From: Sinohyriopsis cumingii
Lineage: Eukaryota > Mollusca > Bivalvia > Unionida > Unionidae
Direction: 5' to 3'
Length of the DNA: 64,000 nt
Assembly: GCA_028554795.2 (NCBI GenBank)
Contig: CM068829.1
Span: forward strand, 129,224,016 to 129,288,015
Shown: one piece after another, positions 35,510 through 46,945 of the stretch
How positions within the stretch are numbered: the first letter of the stretch is position 1
How the letters are laid out: every line of letters begins with the position of its first letter
Notes under the pieces: model-generated
What the model saw: only the letters and a program-made list of their open reading frames with translations
Databases searched by the model: none
What the model was told of the DNA's origin: nothing
Made by a program: the position numbers and the translations under genes

Positions 35510-37880
35510 AAGGCATTGCGCATAATAATTATAATTAATATTCATACTGACATTCCCGAACTGGTTACAGATTCGTTCATAACCTTATTTAGAGAATGTA
35601 ACATTAGTTCGATGCCGGACATATGATAGTGTGTAGGACCATTGAAAAAATGTGACAGTGGAAGTGTTAGTGGGACAACAACTTCAATGCAGATGGAACT
35701 GTTCAATGCAAAATCATAATGGTGAGTGCATTGTTATACACTGTATCATATTATGTAACCTTTACATTATCACGCACTTTCCAGTATTTAAATAATATTC
35801 ATATCTTTGGTAGAAAAAAATCAACATATTGTTGTTGCCTCTTCAGTCTTAGTATTATAAATTTTAATTACACAGAAATATATTCATATACACCACCTTG
35901 GTACCTATATTCTAACATCGATTCTTTAAAAGGATAACTGAAAACAGGAGAAAATGCTAGGACATTGTTTTAACATGTCTGTAATCAGAACTTCAATAAA
36001 TCCAAAAATGCTTCAAGATAGATTTTATATTGTATATTGTACATACCTATTTCTATGGTATTGTGAAACTTTCGAAAGCAATATCATTTGAATTATTTTT
36101 TAAAAACGACCTATATTCCTATAGCAAAAATGCATATTTACTCAAGGAACTTCTCAAGACTCATAGAGAGGTCAGGAATAAAATATAATTCTGATTTCAG
36201 TTCCCAGAGAGAAAAAATGTGAGCTCAATAAACGATTAAACCAACCGATCTGATAGAAGGTTTCCTTGGTAAAATATTGTTTTTTAAATAATTATTTGAA
36301 AAAGACTGTGCTCGAGTGGTAATGCATTCCAATATATTTCTAATTGTCCTCAACATTCAAAATCAAGCTTTTGTTCCTGATCTTTTATCAGCCACATACT
36401 TGGATAAAATATCAATACGTATTTTACTTTCTTATGCGGTTTGTATCAAATATTTGACTAACTGCTTTGGCAAGTGTCGCCCTGCCATCCTTTCTGACAT
36501 CCCATACTGCAGCGACCGTCCATAGATAAACAGGTTTCGTTACCTTTCAAACAATGGCCACATATATATTGGCAACCACTTCGTAAGTATCCTTTTCACA
36601 CTCTGTTTATACACTCAAAATATTATTTTAATAATCTGACCGTATATATGATCCAGACAGTATTATTGTCTTTTTGTTTTTTCTTTTTCTAATACCCTAA
36701 ATGCTTGCTCGTTCTCATTCAAAAACATATATTCTTGAATGTAGTAACACGTATCGAAAATGTGAATGAGTTAAGGACAAGGATTCCGTCTAATGCTATC
36801 GTTCAAAGTAATGTTATTTTATTTCCTAGGAATTTGATATTTTCCAGATATTGGTTTGACCTGACTGTTCAGTTGTAAGCACCTAGAGCTGACCTAGTTC
36901 CCGAACTTGATTCAGAAATCAGTGAATCAAATAAACAACTTTCTATTTTTATCTTATTCTTAGAATAATATAATTGGTTTTTGTCTAGGTCAAATTGGGA
37001 CTACGTGCTTTTAGACGTAAATACTCCTATACTGTTCTCGAAATTCCGGAGATTTGGCGTTCATCGGGGAATCTGTTTTGCGTCACAAGTTATAGAGAAA
37101 TTATGCAGTCGGGCTTCCAAATGCTGGAACGTAAGGTGTTCGTTTTTATGTGACAATTTTGAGATCTATTTTAATTTTTATTTATCCTGGAAATATTGTA
37201 GTGCTCATACGAAATTCTTGGATAAAGACATTTGTTTAAATTTTGTTTCGAAATTCAAGCACCGGAATATTATTAACTATGGAATAACAAAGAACTGTAG
37301 ACAATACAGCACAATAAATGCTGCAGTATAAGTCATCGCCTTCCATTTGGGACTTTTTCTTCGAGACTCGAACTTGAATTCACTTGAACATTTCATTACT
37401 AAGATTTCTAAAATTTAACTCGTGGATTATTCTTGAATTATATTTGGAATTGATTCTAAAAACCTTAGCTTCTTACATTTTCGTTTTACATCGTTTTTCC
37501 AGGTTAATCATTTATTTATTACATTTTTTCAACCTTGCTGCTTTCACCCTTTCTTTTTTACTGTCTATTAGAACCTAAACTAGTAACATATGAACAGCAT
37601 TCAAATAAAGAAAGAAAACACTTGCGCCCTTATTGAACTTGTTTTCGTTTGTTTTTATACAACATCTAACTGCAGACAAGAAATGGATCATGAGACACTG
37701 GTACATGTACAAGTGTTGACACATAAATAAGGGGAAAATGTTTGTGATGACTCTGTCTGTACAATGATGCATTTCTGCTCTTTCTCGAGTCTTAGAAATC
37801 GTAATATTTTAGGCATTTGGTATAGAAAATTAATGACACCCTTCAAACTTATGAACATATGTGTATTTGTGTACAGGTAA
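35510..37880. repeat. Large diverged tandem duplication, unit 2
   Basis: Landmarks in the same order as unit 1 are: CATAATAATTATAATTAATATTCATACTGA (35520); TTGGTACCTATATTCTAA...ACTGAAAACAGG (about 35898-35950); CAGTTCCCAGAG (36200); CCGATCTGATAGAA (36246); the conserved 145-bp block (36418-36562); and the AACA.AAATG...CTCTG.CTGTACA...TGCATTT block (about 37735-37773). The GTGGAACGAACTA landmark is absent at its start. Confidence 0.75.
36418..36562. repeat. Conserved 145-bp block, copy in unit 2
   Basis: This aligns without gaps to 39244-39388 with about 13 differences by eye, most of them in the last third. That is far closer than the surrounding unit sequence. Both copies keep an open plus-strand frame across the block, encoding CIKYLTNCFGKCRPAIL then DIPYCSDR with one Ser/Pro difference. 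No splice sites or homologues are recognised. Confidence 0.8.
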
Positions 37881-37899
37881 ATATTTCATTCAGCAATTC

Positions 37900-40100
37900 A
37901 AATGACACGTCCAATTAAAGACTCGTCAAGGTTGTACTGATAGTAGACAATTTTAGCTGACACTGACCTAAAATTTGTAATGACACAAATAGGATAAATT
38001 CGCCATGCTATGTGGAACGAACTACAGTTTATTGCAGAATACTAGAAGTTCACCCTCTTGTGCGTATGTGTGTATCTGTCTCTCAGGATATTGTATGTGG
38101 TGTGTTATCAAAGTTCGAGGCCTTACGTTGGTTGAAGAGTAAATTTCGTTCTGTCTTATATCGTTCTTATTGTTGTTTAATTTCATAAATAACCCTCAGG
38201 CACTGCAGAAGACACCAAGTGATTTTTCTTTGTACAATTATTTTCCGTTGCGTAGACAACATGAGGGAGACGACCGGACTGAGATAACCAGACTGAGATA
38301 AGAAAATTATGATTAGCAGAACAGCTAGATTTTTCTATCGGATTGGTTAGAAATGTATATCTTATATGGACTATCAACATCTATTTAACCTAATAGGCGT
38401 ATAATCCTGTAAATAAAACAAATATTTTACTCAGAAAGACCAATCTGTTTTTCTTTGAACAAAGCATTATCTACTCTTGTTGCATAGGATCAAAAGTCTG
38501 CAGAAAAGCGACAAGTGACACTTAAAACCACGACGATCATCTATATTGCATGATTTAGCCGCAGAAATTGTTTGAATAAAATATGAAATAAATGTATGAT
38601 ACTGCTACTACCACTTCAACAATATGTATTGCTCATAATAATCATTATTAATATTTATACTGATATCACCTAACTGGTTGCAGATTCATTCAAAAATTAG
38701 TTAGAGAATGTGAAATTATTTTGGTTCGATACATAGTTCAGCGCATATCATTTAAAGAAACTAAAAGCGGGTAAAATCATACATAACTCCAATTATTGTA
38801 AATGTTTGATACATTTTACAAATCACAACAGGATAAATAGATATTTTGAGACAAGTATTTTCCAGTGACTAAAACTCGCTTGTTCGGAAAATGTTCAATG
38901 CCTGGATATTCTGGTATATCATTTGAAGTTTTTAAATAAAAACACTTGTGCTGTAGAAAATAGCATATATACCGAGGTGACTTCTCAAGCACCATTGAGA
39001 GATCAGAGATGAATATAAATTTGAATTTTGTAAGTCAGTACCTGTTCCCAGAGAAAACAATTATCTACGCTCTAAATGGTACAAACAACCGATTTCATAG
39101 AAGCTTCGTTTGATAAAAATTGCTTTATAACCATTTATTTGAGTAACGATTGTGCTCCAGTGTAATAAATTCAACTAAATTTCCAACATTCAAATAAAGT
39201 TATTCATCTCGATATTTCATTGTATTGCAAAATTTACCTTACACGTATTTCACTTTCTTATGAGGTTTGTATCAAATATTTGACTAACTGCTTCGGCAAG
39301 TGTCGCCCTGCCATCCTTCCTGACATCCCATACTGTAGCGACCGTCTACTACTGAGCAGGTTTCGTTACCGTTCAAACAATGGCCACACGCATATCTTTT
39401 TCACATTTTTTCATACACTCAAATAAGTAATTTAGTACTCCGAATGTAAATGAGATCGAGGCAGTATGTTTTTTCTTAGTTTGTGTATCGCCTATACATC
39501 TCATGTTTGTCACAGCATTAAATGTCTTCTTGAATTTACTAACACGTATTGGAACTCTAAACCATTTAAAGATAAGGATATTTATTTTACACTATATCGT
39601 TTCCAGTTTACGCATTCTAGTGATTGAATTGTGTTTGAACAGCGTTATATACTTAAAAGATATATTTGCCTCTTCTTTCAGGATGTTTTATATTAATGTG
39701 TTTGTGACTTCTGCTAATGATTGATTTCTTTACTAGAAAATACCTTACACCCTTGTGGAAGATATTTATGTTTGTGTTGATACAACAAGAAATTCGGGTA
39801 TGAAATTATTATTGTCACACTTGTGAATGTCCAAGCGTTGCAACATAAATGCATGAACAAAATACTTATAATCACTCTGGTTGTACACTGCTGCATTTAT
39901 GCCAACGTTTGAGGTCTTGCAAATGTTTTACTTTCAACAATAGACTTTGGAATTTAATGACACTGTTCAATATTAGAAGCAGTTGTGTCTTTTCGTGCAG
40001 TTAACCGTGCGATTAATCAAATCAACATTCACATCCAGTAAGATATTTATTATATTTCAGCTGTTATTGTGTAATTTTATCTCAAGCAGACGCAGACCTG
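37900..40100. repeat. Large diverged tandem duplication, unit 3
   Basis: The unit starts at GACACGTCCAATTA (37902). It carries GTGGAACGAACTACAGTTT (38011), GACAAGTGACA...GCATGATTTAGCC (about 38510-38560) and CATAATAATCATTATTAATATTTATACTGATAT (38635). These are followed by GTACCTGTTCCCAGAG (39047), CCGATTTCATAGAAGCTTCG (39090), the 145-bp block (39244-39388) and CTCTGGTTGTACACTGCTGCATTT (39875). A further GTGGAACGAACTATAATTTAT at 40142 begins a partial fourth unit. The GGTACC landmark is missing, so the unit is internally shorter. Confidence 0.75.
39244..39388. repeat. Conserved 145-bp block, copy in unit 3
   Basis: This is the partner of 36418-36562. It lies in a 68-codon plus-strand open frame (39220-39426). 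Differences in the coding-like part include silent third-position changes (Phe and Cys codons) as well as replacements, so the evidence for selection on a protein is weak. Confidence 0.8.
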
Positions 40101-40341
40101 AATAGTCACTGAATTACGGGTTGGACAAAATTATCGATGATGTGTGGAACGAACTATAATTTATAGCATGATATCAAAATATTCGACATCGCCTGCGTTT
40201 TTGTGTTTGTCGATTTCAAAATATCATATCTCGAGTGCTATAAAAGATGAACATTTGCTTTGAGTGAATTTCTTATTGTATTTAATGTCATTCGATACTG
40301 GTATGTTGATCAATCAGCAAAACACGTTGCTTTTCCATTGG

Positions 40342-40600
40342 TCATGCTAATTCCTCAAGCCTATCTCCAGGTCGTAGGGCGTGTTCCGTTTGCTCCAAGC
40401 TTGCGAGAGAGGTAAATTCCGAATATCTGTTAAGTTCAATCCAAACAGGAGTTCTCATATTACATATTCTCTTGAGGAATGCATTTTCTCTAGCTTTATT
40501 GGTCTTAAGCTTGTTTCTGTCCTTTGAACTCCTCAGATACAGGATTCAATAATGCAGTGATGATTGCAACCTCATTCATTGCACTAGCGTCAGTCTTAAC
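40342..40600 (-). pseudogene. Unassigned coding relic with one frameshift
   Basis: On the minus strand a 67-codon stretch (40345-40545) is open without an ATG at its head. It reads like real protein: KLKTNKARENAFLKRI, then MRTPVWIELNRYSEFTSLAS, then RPGDRLEELA and a stop. The adjacent upstream frame gives VKTDASAMNEVAIITALLN followed by PVSEEFK, which joins the first piece by a single frameshift near 40525. The composition (balanced charged residues, low Ile/Tyr/Phe excess) differs from the chance frames around it. I do not recognise the family. It could be a transposon ORF or a decayed host exon. Confidence 0.5.
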
Positions 40601-43600
40601 CCTTTAATTCTGACCAAGTAAGTTTTAGTGATCATTCCAAATGTTCTGGACAACACATTGTGAGCATGAAAAAGAGCTTCAAGGGCTATCGAGTGACTTT
40701 CTTTCCTGGACTATCGCGGTAGAATGAAGATGTGGATATTGTTAGATTATATATCACTCATTCTCTTTTGAAAGGTTCTAGAGTGAACGTTCGAAATATG
40801 TAAGCTTCTGTTGTGTATGAGAGGACACCTAACGTTGTAGATTTGCTATAACTTCTCCTTGGACGGATAATTTATTTTACGATACTCGATTAAATTTTAA
40901 TTTTACTAACTTACCTACCTCCTCCGTTTATATATCAGATAATACACGCATTCAGTTTCAATATGTGAAGGTGGAAGAAGAAAAATAATGTTACACTTTT
41001 AATTATAGAGAGGGTGGTTCGAAAATACGCATCTTCGAACAAGACTTCTGGTGACAATGCTATCTAGTACTCATAAGATAAAAGTGGATATATATGATAC
41101 CTCTGTCAGGAGAAATGACACTGTACCAAATGTCCGACACGTTAAAGAATGCAATCCGCTAAAATATGAGAAAATATGCCTGAGGAAAACGAAATGATAC
41201 GTTTTATTATTTTCAACAGAGATGTTGGTTCTTCAGAGTGTTCCAAGAAAATGAATAAAGTAAAAAATGGCGAGCTTTAAGAAGCAGAAGCGCCTTTCCA
41301 GTGAAGACAACCATTAAGAGAAAATCATAAGAAACATCACAAGATCCAATCCTAGCAAAGAAAAAAGTTTGGCTAAACATAACATATAATTTCATTATCA
41401 GAATTATCAAATAAAACTTTAAGAGGAGCTTACAGTATGATAAATTTGATGATCTTAAAAATGCTGCATAAGTATAAAAACAATTAATGTTCCGAATGAA
41501 TTCCAGATCCTCGAAAACCCTGGTCTGACCAATGTCGTGATATCACAATGGCAGTGTCCAGAATTACTTTGAATATCTTCACATTAGTCCCAAATAATAT
41601 TATAATCCAATCAGCTGTTTGTAATTCCAATGCATAATCTAAGGGAAATTCCTCTCCCCTCAAAAAGAAAGATTTATAAAAGAAGGATTAATTAATATAT
41701 TACTCAAGCATACATATAACAATAACTATTTTCAAAAATATGCTAAGGAAGATGTCTCATAAATGAAGCAAACTATTCGCATAATAAAGGAATATTAAAC
41801 TTCTATACATGTGAAATTTCATGTGCAATCAATTTTTATTTTCCCATGATGTGCCCAATGTTGACGTTGTATCCATGCAACATCAAACGCCATCTCAACA
41901 ATGGGCGTTTGTTATTAATTTGAAATTACATTTTGATTTGTATTCACCAAATAGGTAACTTCATATATGTCTTTATTTGATTGTTGGTATTCATAAGATA
42001 CTCATACAAATTTTGAAGGAGGGCATTTCGTTTTCTTTCATTGTCTTCTATATCTTTTCGTCATGTGGAAAATGGTTATGCACTATTAATCGTGAACAGT
42101 AGCTACTCTAATAATTATGTGCGTCCAACCCCTGCTGCTGTTGTTGTGATGACAGTTGTGACTGCTGCATTTACTCGCAATTCAGTAGTGACAGTCAGTG
42201 TCCCCACATATATCTGTCTTGTATGACAGTCTATATGTACGTCTGTGTGAATATGTGACTGCGCAATCCTTCTATTTTCATAGGTTCTGGCATTAATTTG
42301 TTGTATATAAGCAGTCCTACCTTGTTATCGCATTTTATTCGACGTTTTATATTACATAAGTATGTTTGTGTATATATAAAGTTCCGATCCTTTCTCTCAT
42401 TAGACATGGTTTCCAATGCTGTATGGATTATAATGGTATTACGGGTTGGATTTGTGCCTATAAATGCATGATATGGCAGTTACATTCGAACAGGTATAGT
42501 ACGGAGACCCTTGGTTTTATTATAGGGGTTTCTACTCTTGTTAGATGTCCCTTCTTTTACATCATTCATATTGTTGGTTATTAAGTGTGCTGGTGTTGTT
42601 CAGTAGGCATAGGTACTGGTCAATAGGTGTAGGTGTGTGTTCAAGCAATGGACACCCCATACATCCACCATGTTAATCCTATGGACAAGTTAACATTTCA
42701 TTCTCATTTTCGCCTTAGAGCAGTACATTTAAAACGGAAGTGAAATGTTAAATTCCCATCGGAGACATTGGTGTTTCCCAATAGCATCCCGCTCTACACC
42801 ATTCGGTTATTAGAAGTGCATGTAAATATCACACGTATCCGATTGTTCCCCTTCCCATCTCAAATATCAGATAAAAGTTCCAAAAGTATATGGACAATTT
42901 GTCTCGATACCATGTGTCTAGTGCAAATAGGGAGTGAATAAACAACGCTGCACCACTTTAGCGCCAATGGATGACAACAAAATCATAATATAGTATAGTG
43001 CTCATTAGCATACATACTGCTTTGTTTGAATGTTAAAGGTTGATTTTTGTATCACCCAAAATGTTATTTTTACCGTGATAAAATCTAGCTAAAATTATCT
43101 CCCCTCACATACAACTGATATGCGTTTTATAGGGATAAGCTGAGCTTCCAGCTTGTCATGTTTCCATGAACAAAATGTAATCGGGATCGAATCATGAAAA
43201 TATATATTGAAGAATTTGTAAGCCAATAAAACATTGATTAGGATTTCCATATGCTTTTTATCAATAGCATTGCAGAGAAGAATATAAATAGCTCCTTTAA
43301 TTCGTTTCAAACTGTAATATACCTGAAACTTATAACTATACTTATTAAATGATCATGATATATATCAATTCAATACAAATTCTGATGAGTATAGCTTTTA
43401 CGGTTAAAGCCACCGCGATTTATATGCATATTTGAAGGGAATTGATCTATGTAAAGTCATCCGTTTAAGCTGTTGATTACTTGGTTTTTCATCCTTAGAG
43501 CCCTATCTAACCATCTTGTATGTGAACCGCCAACGACAAAAGCTGTACTTAGAAATATTGGTGAAACTGAATACAGTGAACAAGGATAAGTTTATACACA

Positions 43601-43834
43601 CGAAAGCAAGGAATAGAGGTGAAATATATCATGACATTGTGTTCCACTAGTTACATATCAAAATGTGAAGACAGAAACCAAATAAATTACCCATAGATTA
43701 CACTCAAACGGTCATTGGACACTCTGGTCTATTTAATCCTGACTACAATAAAGAAACTTGTTTTAATGCACAAAACAAAGCTTACAAATGTTTATCTAAC
43801 GTATTGTAATAAATTCAATTCAATGCTGATATCG

Positions 43835-43835
<1 letters not shown>
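40601..43835. other. AT-rich gene desert
   Basis: Open frames are at most 72 codons and lack domains. No repeat family was recognised. Confidence 0.45.

Positions 43836-43837
<2 letters not shown>

Positions 43838-43900
<63 letters not shown>
43838..43900. repeat. (TA)n microsatellite
   Basis: About 63 bp of uninterrupted TA. Confidence 0.97.
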
Positions 43901-43903
<3 letters not shown>

Positions 43904-45149
43904 CATTCAACCGCGATATAGACATGTTACGTAGCTGTATCAATAGATGCCGGATGTGAATAGACTTGATACTGCTAACCATGCCGATACAATACGTTTA
44001 CAAAATGGTTTCATAGTGTTCGTTTGAATTATTTGTAACAGTGTGATATTGTTTACTTTAGCAGTGTCATAACAACTGATTTGGCGTGTATACAAAAAAT
44101 ATACATTGCGTATAGTATCTAGTTCTTATTCAGTTTTCCTGAAGAAAAAGGGCCAAATATGTTTTAGATGAATACTAATTAAAGCATGTAACTATTGTAA
44201 GATTAAATAGCTCGTGGCAATTACAAACAATCCAATAATTATCTGAAAAGTAAGATATGGTAAGTAACTTACTTTAGTTGCATCTGCGATGTATGGATTC
44301 AATGCTGTATTAGTTGTACTTTAAACGCCCTAGCGAAAGTGGCCGATTAAGCTTAGCCTACAACTCACTACCTAAAATATTGACATAATAGTCAGGGAAA
44401 TAATGTGTGGGGTGACAACCTTTGTGGAAGATATTTATCAGAGAGGACCAGTAAACGTAAGAGAACATTATTCAACAAATGGGAAAATATTTAGTGGAAT
44501 TGAGACATTACGCATAATTTAAACAGAACACAACTGCTAGTCTCAATATCATAGGACAATTCTCAGACTTACTACGAAATACATGTAGTTGACACATTAA
44601 CATTAACTAGTAAATAACTTTCAAAAATTTGTTAAAATCCGAAATCTTTTTTAAGGTTGGATTTGGTCTGAATACAGCTCACAACATACCATTTGAGTTT
44701 CATGTTAAAGGATCATAACTATAATTACAATTGTATTATCAAAATTAATTTGTGGCAAATACCAATGATCTGTAAAATTTAAAAAATAGTAAGGTTTTGG
44801 GGTATTTCGTCATGAAAAATAAAAACGTGTTGTTAGTATCATTCATTTCTTTACAAGATTACTCTGGTTTATCCGTAGATTTCTTACTGAAGAAAACTAC
44901 GGACGAACCGAAATACTTAAAAATAATGTACCTCCTACCACCAGAAATAAATACCTCGTTAAATCGGTATACTGGTATACTGGTAATACTGGGCACTTCT
45001 TTTACTGAGATACAATTCTTCTTTGATTATTAAGCATGGCGTCAGGCATGCTCTTCACAATGATTTACAATCTGAAATGTACCGTCAGTACCCATTATTG
45101 AGAGATGGGGTAAAACGGATGTAATTAGTATTCTTAAGGGAGCTCGCAT
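43901..45149. other. AT-rich DNA, no gene seen
   Basis: The longest frame (78 codons, 44797-45033 plus) has no recognisable feature. Confidence 0.45.
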
Positions 45150-45242
45150 GTTGTTGCTGTTGTTGTTGTAGGGTTTAACGCCATTTTTCAGCACACGATA
45201 GGATATACATGGCGCCCAGTATTAATGGTGGAGGAAGAACAA
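45150..45242 (-). mobile_element. SINE family B, 5'-truncated 3' end
   Basis: The plus strand starts with a GTTGTT tail complement. It then reads GGGTTTAACGCCATTTTTCAGC, then ACACGATAGGATATACATGG, then AGTATTAATGGTGGAGGAAGAA. This matches the 3' part of the copies at 55288 and 61805. The tRNA head is missing. Confidence 0.9.
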
Positions 45243-46325
45243 AATTCTAAAAATATTCCAATTTTGCAAATTAAGGAAAAAATTAGAAAAATTTAAATCA
45301 AATTTAGAAAGTGACAAATCGTTACCAAATTCTTAACATTTATTGATTAACCACTTAAAATCAATTTGAAATATCAAACAAAGTAAGACTAAAACAGTTG
45401 CAACGAAGCGAAATTAAAGAAATTGAAGCAAGATTGCTTATTCTTTCACATCATTAAATTTCTGAGGAAAACCAAATGAAAAATCTCTTAAAATGTTGCA
45501 ATACACTATCCATTTATAAGAATCTAAGTTCAATTTACCAATATAAACTTATCAACGTGTCATAAAAAGTACTATACCATTTGATTGGCAACAGCGAGTA
45601 AATCAGGAGATCTTCTATGTAATCTCGTTACGGGTAAGTGCTCATGCCTCTGCTGACCAGTTGGTTATTCTAGTGAAAATCCACCGGGCCAACTTTTATT
45701 GTGACATATGCCAATTATTTAAAATGTGCTAAATATCTTTCCACTATTGAGCAACGGTATGTATTGTGGATCAATGCGTTATTGCACCTCTTCAAGGTAC
45801 TTCGCATGCAAATCACACATTTATCATCATGGTTATCATTTTACTAAATGCACGATTGTATTCACCTTTATGTATGTTATTCATACACAGAAAAATGTGA
45901 CCAAGTTGAGAAAAATGTCGAACACATTCTGGACAGATGCACTTGCAGCATATATTGAATTATAAAATAAATATAATGTATAACGCAACTAATATTAAAG
46001 ATGGAAATTCAAATGTTATGTATATGCACTTGATGAGAAAGGTAATTTTTGTATGTAAATGATTTAGTTAATGGAAACATTTCATGGATTAATATAGATA
46101 ATGTTGTGATAAGTTTGAAAGCGAGTCTAAATCCCAGAATTTCAAGCCATGTTCAGAGCTATTCATTTTTTTTCATAAACAAACTCAATATAAACATTAA
46201 TTCAAATATGCGTAACCTTTTTCCATAAGGCTGTCATTCTGCTATTTAAGGAAAAATGGCTGTAAAAGTATGCATCAAAAACTAAACCTTAATACTTATA
46301 GGTCAACATCAGTATTGAAATTTAA
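45243..46325. other. AT-rich DNA, no gene seen
   Basis: A 79-codon frame (45726-45965 plus) lacks domain features. Confidence 0.45.
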
Positions 46326-46329
46326 TCAA

Positions 46330-46699
46330 GAATATGAGTTTATAGATGAGTGACTGGAAGCAATACTTTTTTCTTACCTAGTAAGATAATTATGTGTCCT
46401 AAACTGCAATGGGTTCACGCTAAAATAATGCATAGAATTTTCCCAACAAATACATTTTCAGCAAAATTGGAACATCCCTGCATGCATATGCTCTTTTTGC
46501 AATGACTCCGTCGAGACTTTATCTCATCGTTTCCAGAACTATTCCACAATGAGTCATTACTTTCTAGTTTTGTTGCCTGGATAAGGAACAGGTGTAAATA
46601 TAGGCAAAATTTTCAAGTTTCAATAAAAGAATTTATTCGTGTTACAATAGAGCAAAACAAAAGATATTCTCTGGTCAACCTCCTTATGCTACAACTGAA

Positions 46700-46780
<81 letters not shown>

Positions 46781-46945
46781 TAACAAGGAAACACCAAGCA
46801 AGGCACATTTAAGAAAAATAAATGAAGTTATATTACATGGAAGAAAAATATCATGCATATATCAATTGTGCATGAAAAAAATCTGTTGACTAATGCCAAC
46901 TATAAAAAAAATTTGAATGATTCTTCCTATATTTTCAAATCTAAA
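46330..46945 (+). pseudogene. L1/Tx1-like LINE C-terminal relic (zinc-binding RT tail)
   Basis: Plus-strand translation gives, in order, FFLPSKIIMCPKLQWVHAKI and MHRIFPTNTFSAKL (about 46370-46470), then CSFCNDSVETLSHRF in the next frame (about 46490-46535). That is the CxxC-x4-ET-x2-H core of the zinc-binding domain that follows the RT in L1/Tx1-type LINEs. FVAWIRNRCKYRQNFQVSIKE (about 46570-46635) and LVNLLMLQLK come next. After a TG/TA microsatellite the protein resumes as LNKETPSKAHLRKINEVILH and GRKISC. At least two frameshifts and the microsatellite disrupt it. The RT itself is absent upstream. Confidence 0.8.
46700..46776. repeat. (TG)n(TA)n microsatellite inside a LINE relic
   Basis: Forty bp of TG and 37 bp of TA lie exactly between two halves of the LINE C-terminal coding sequence. 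Confidence 0.95.
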
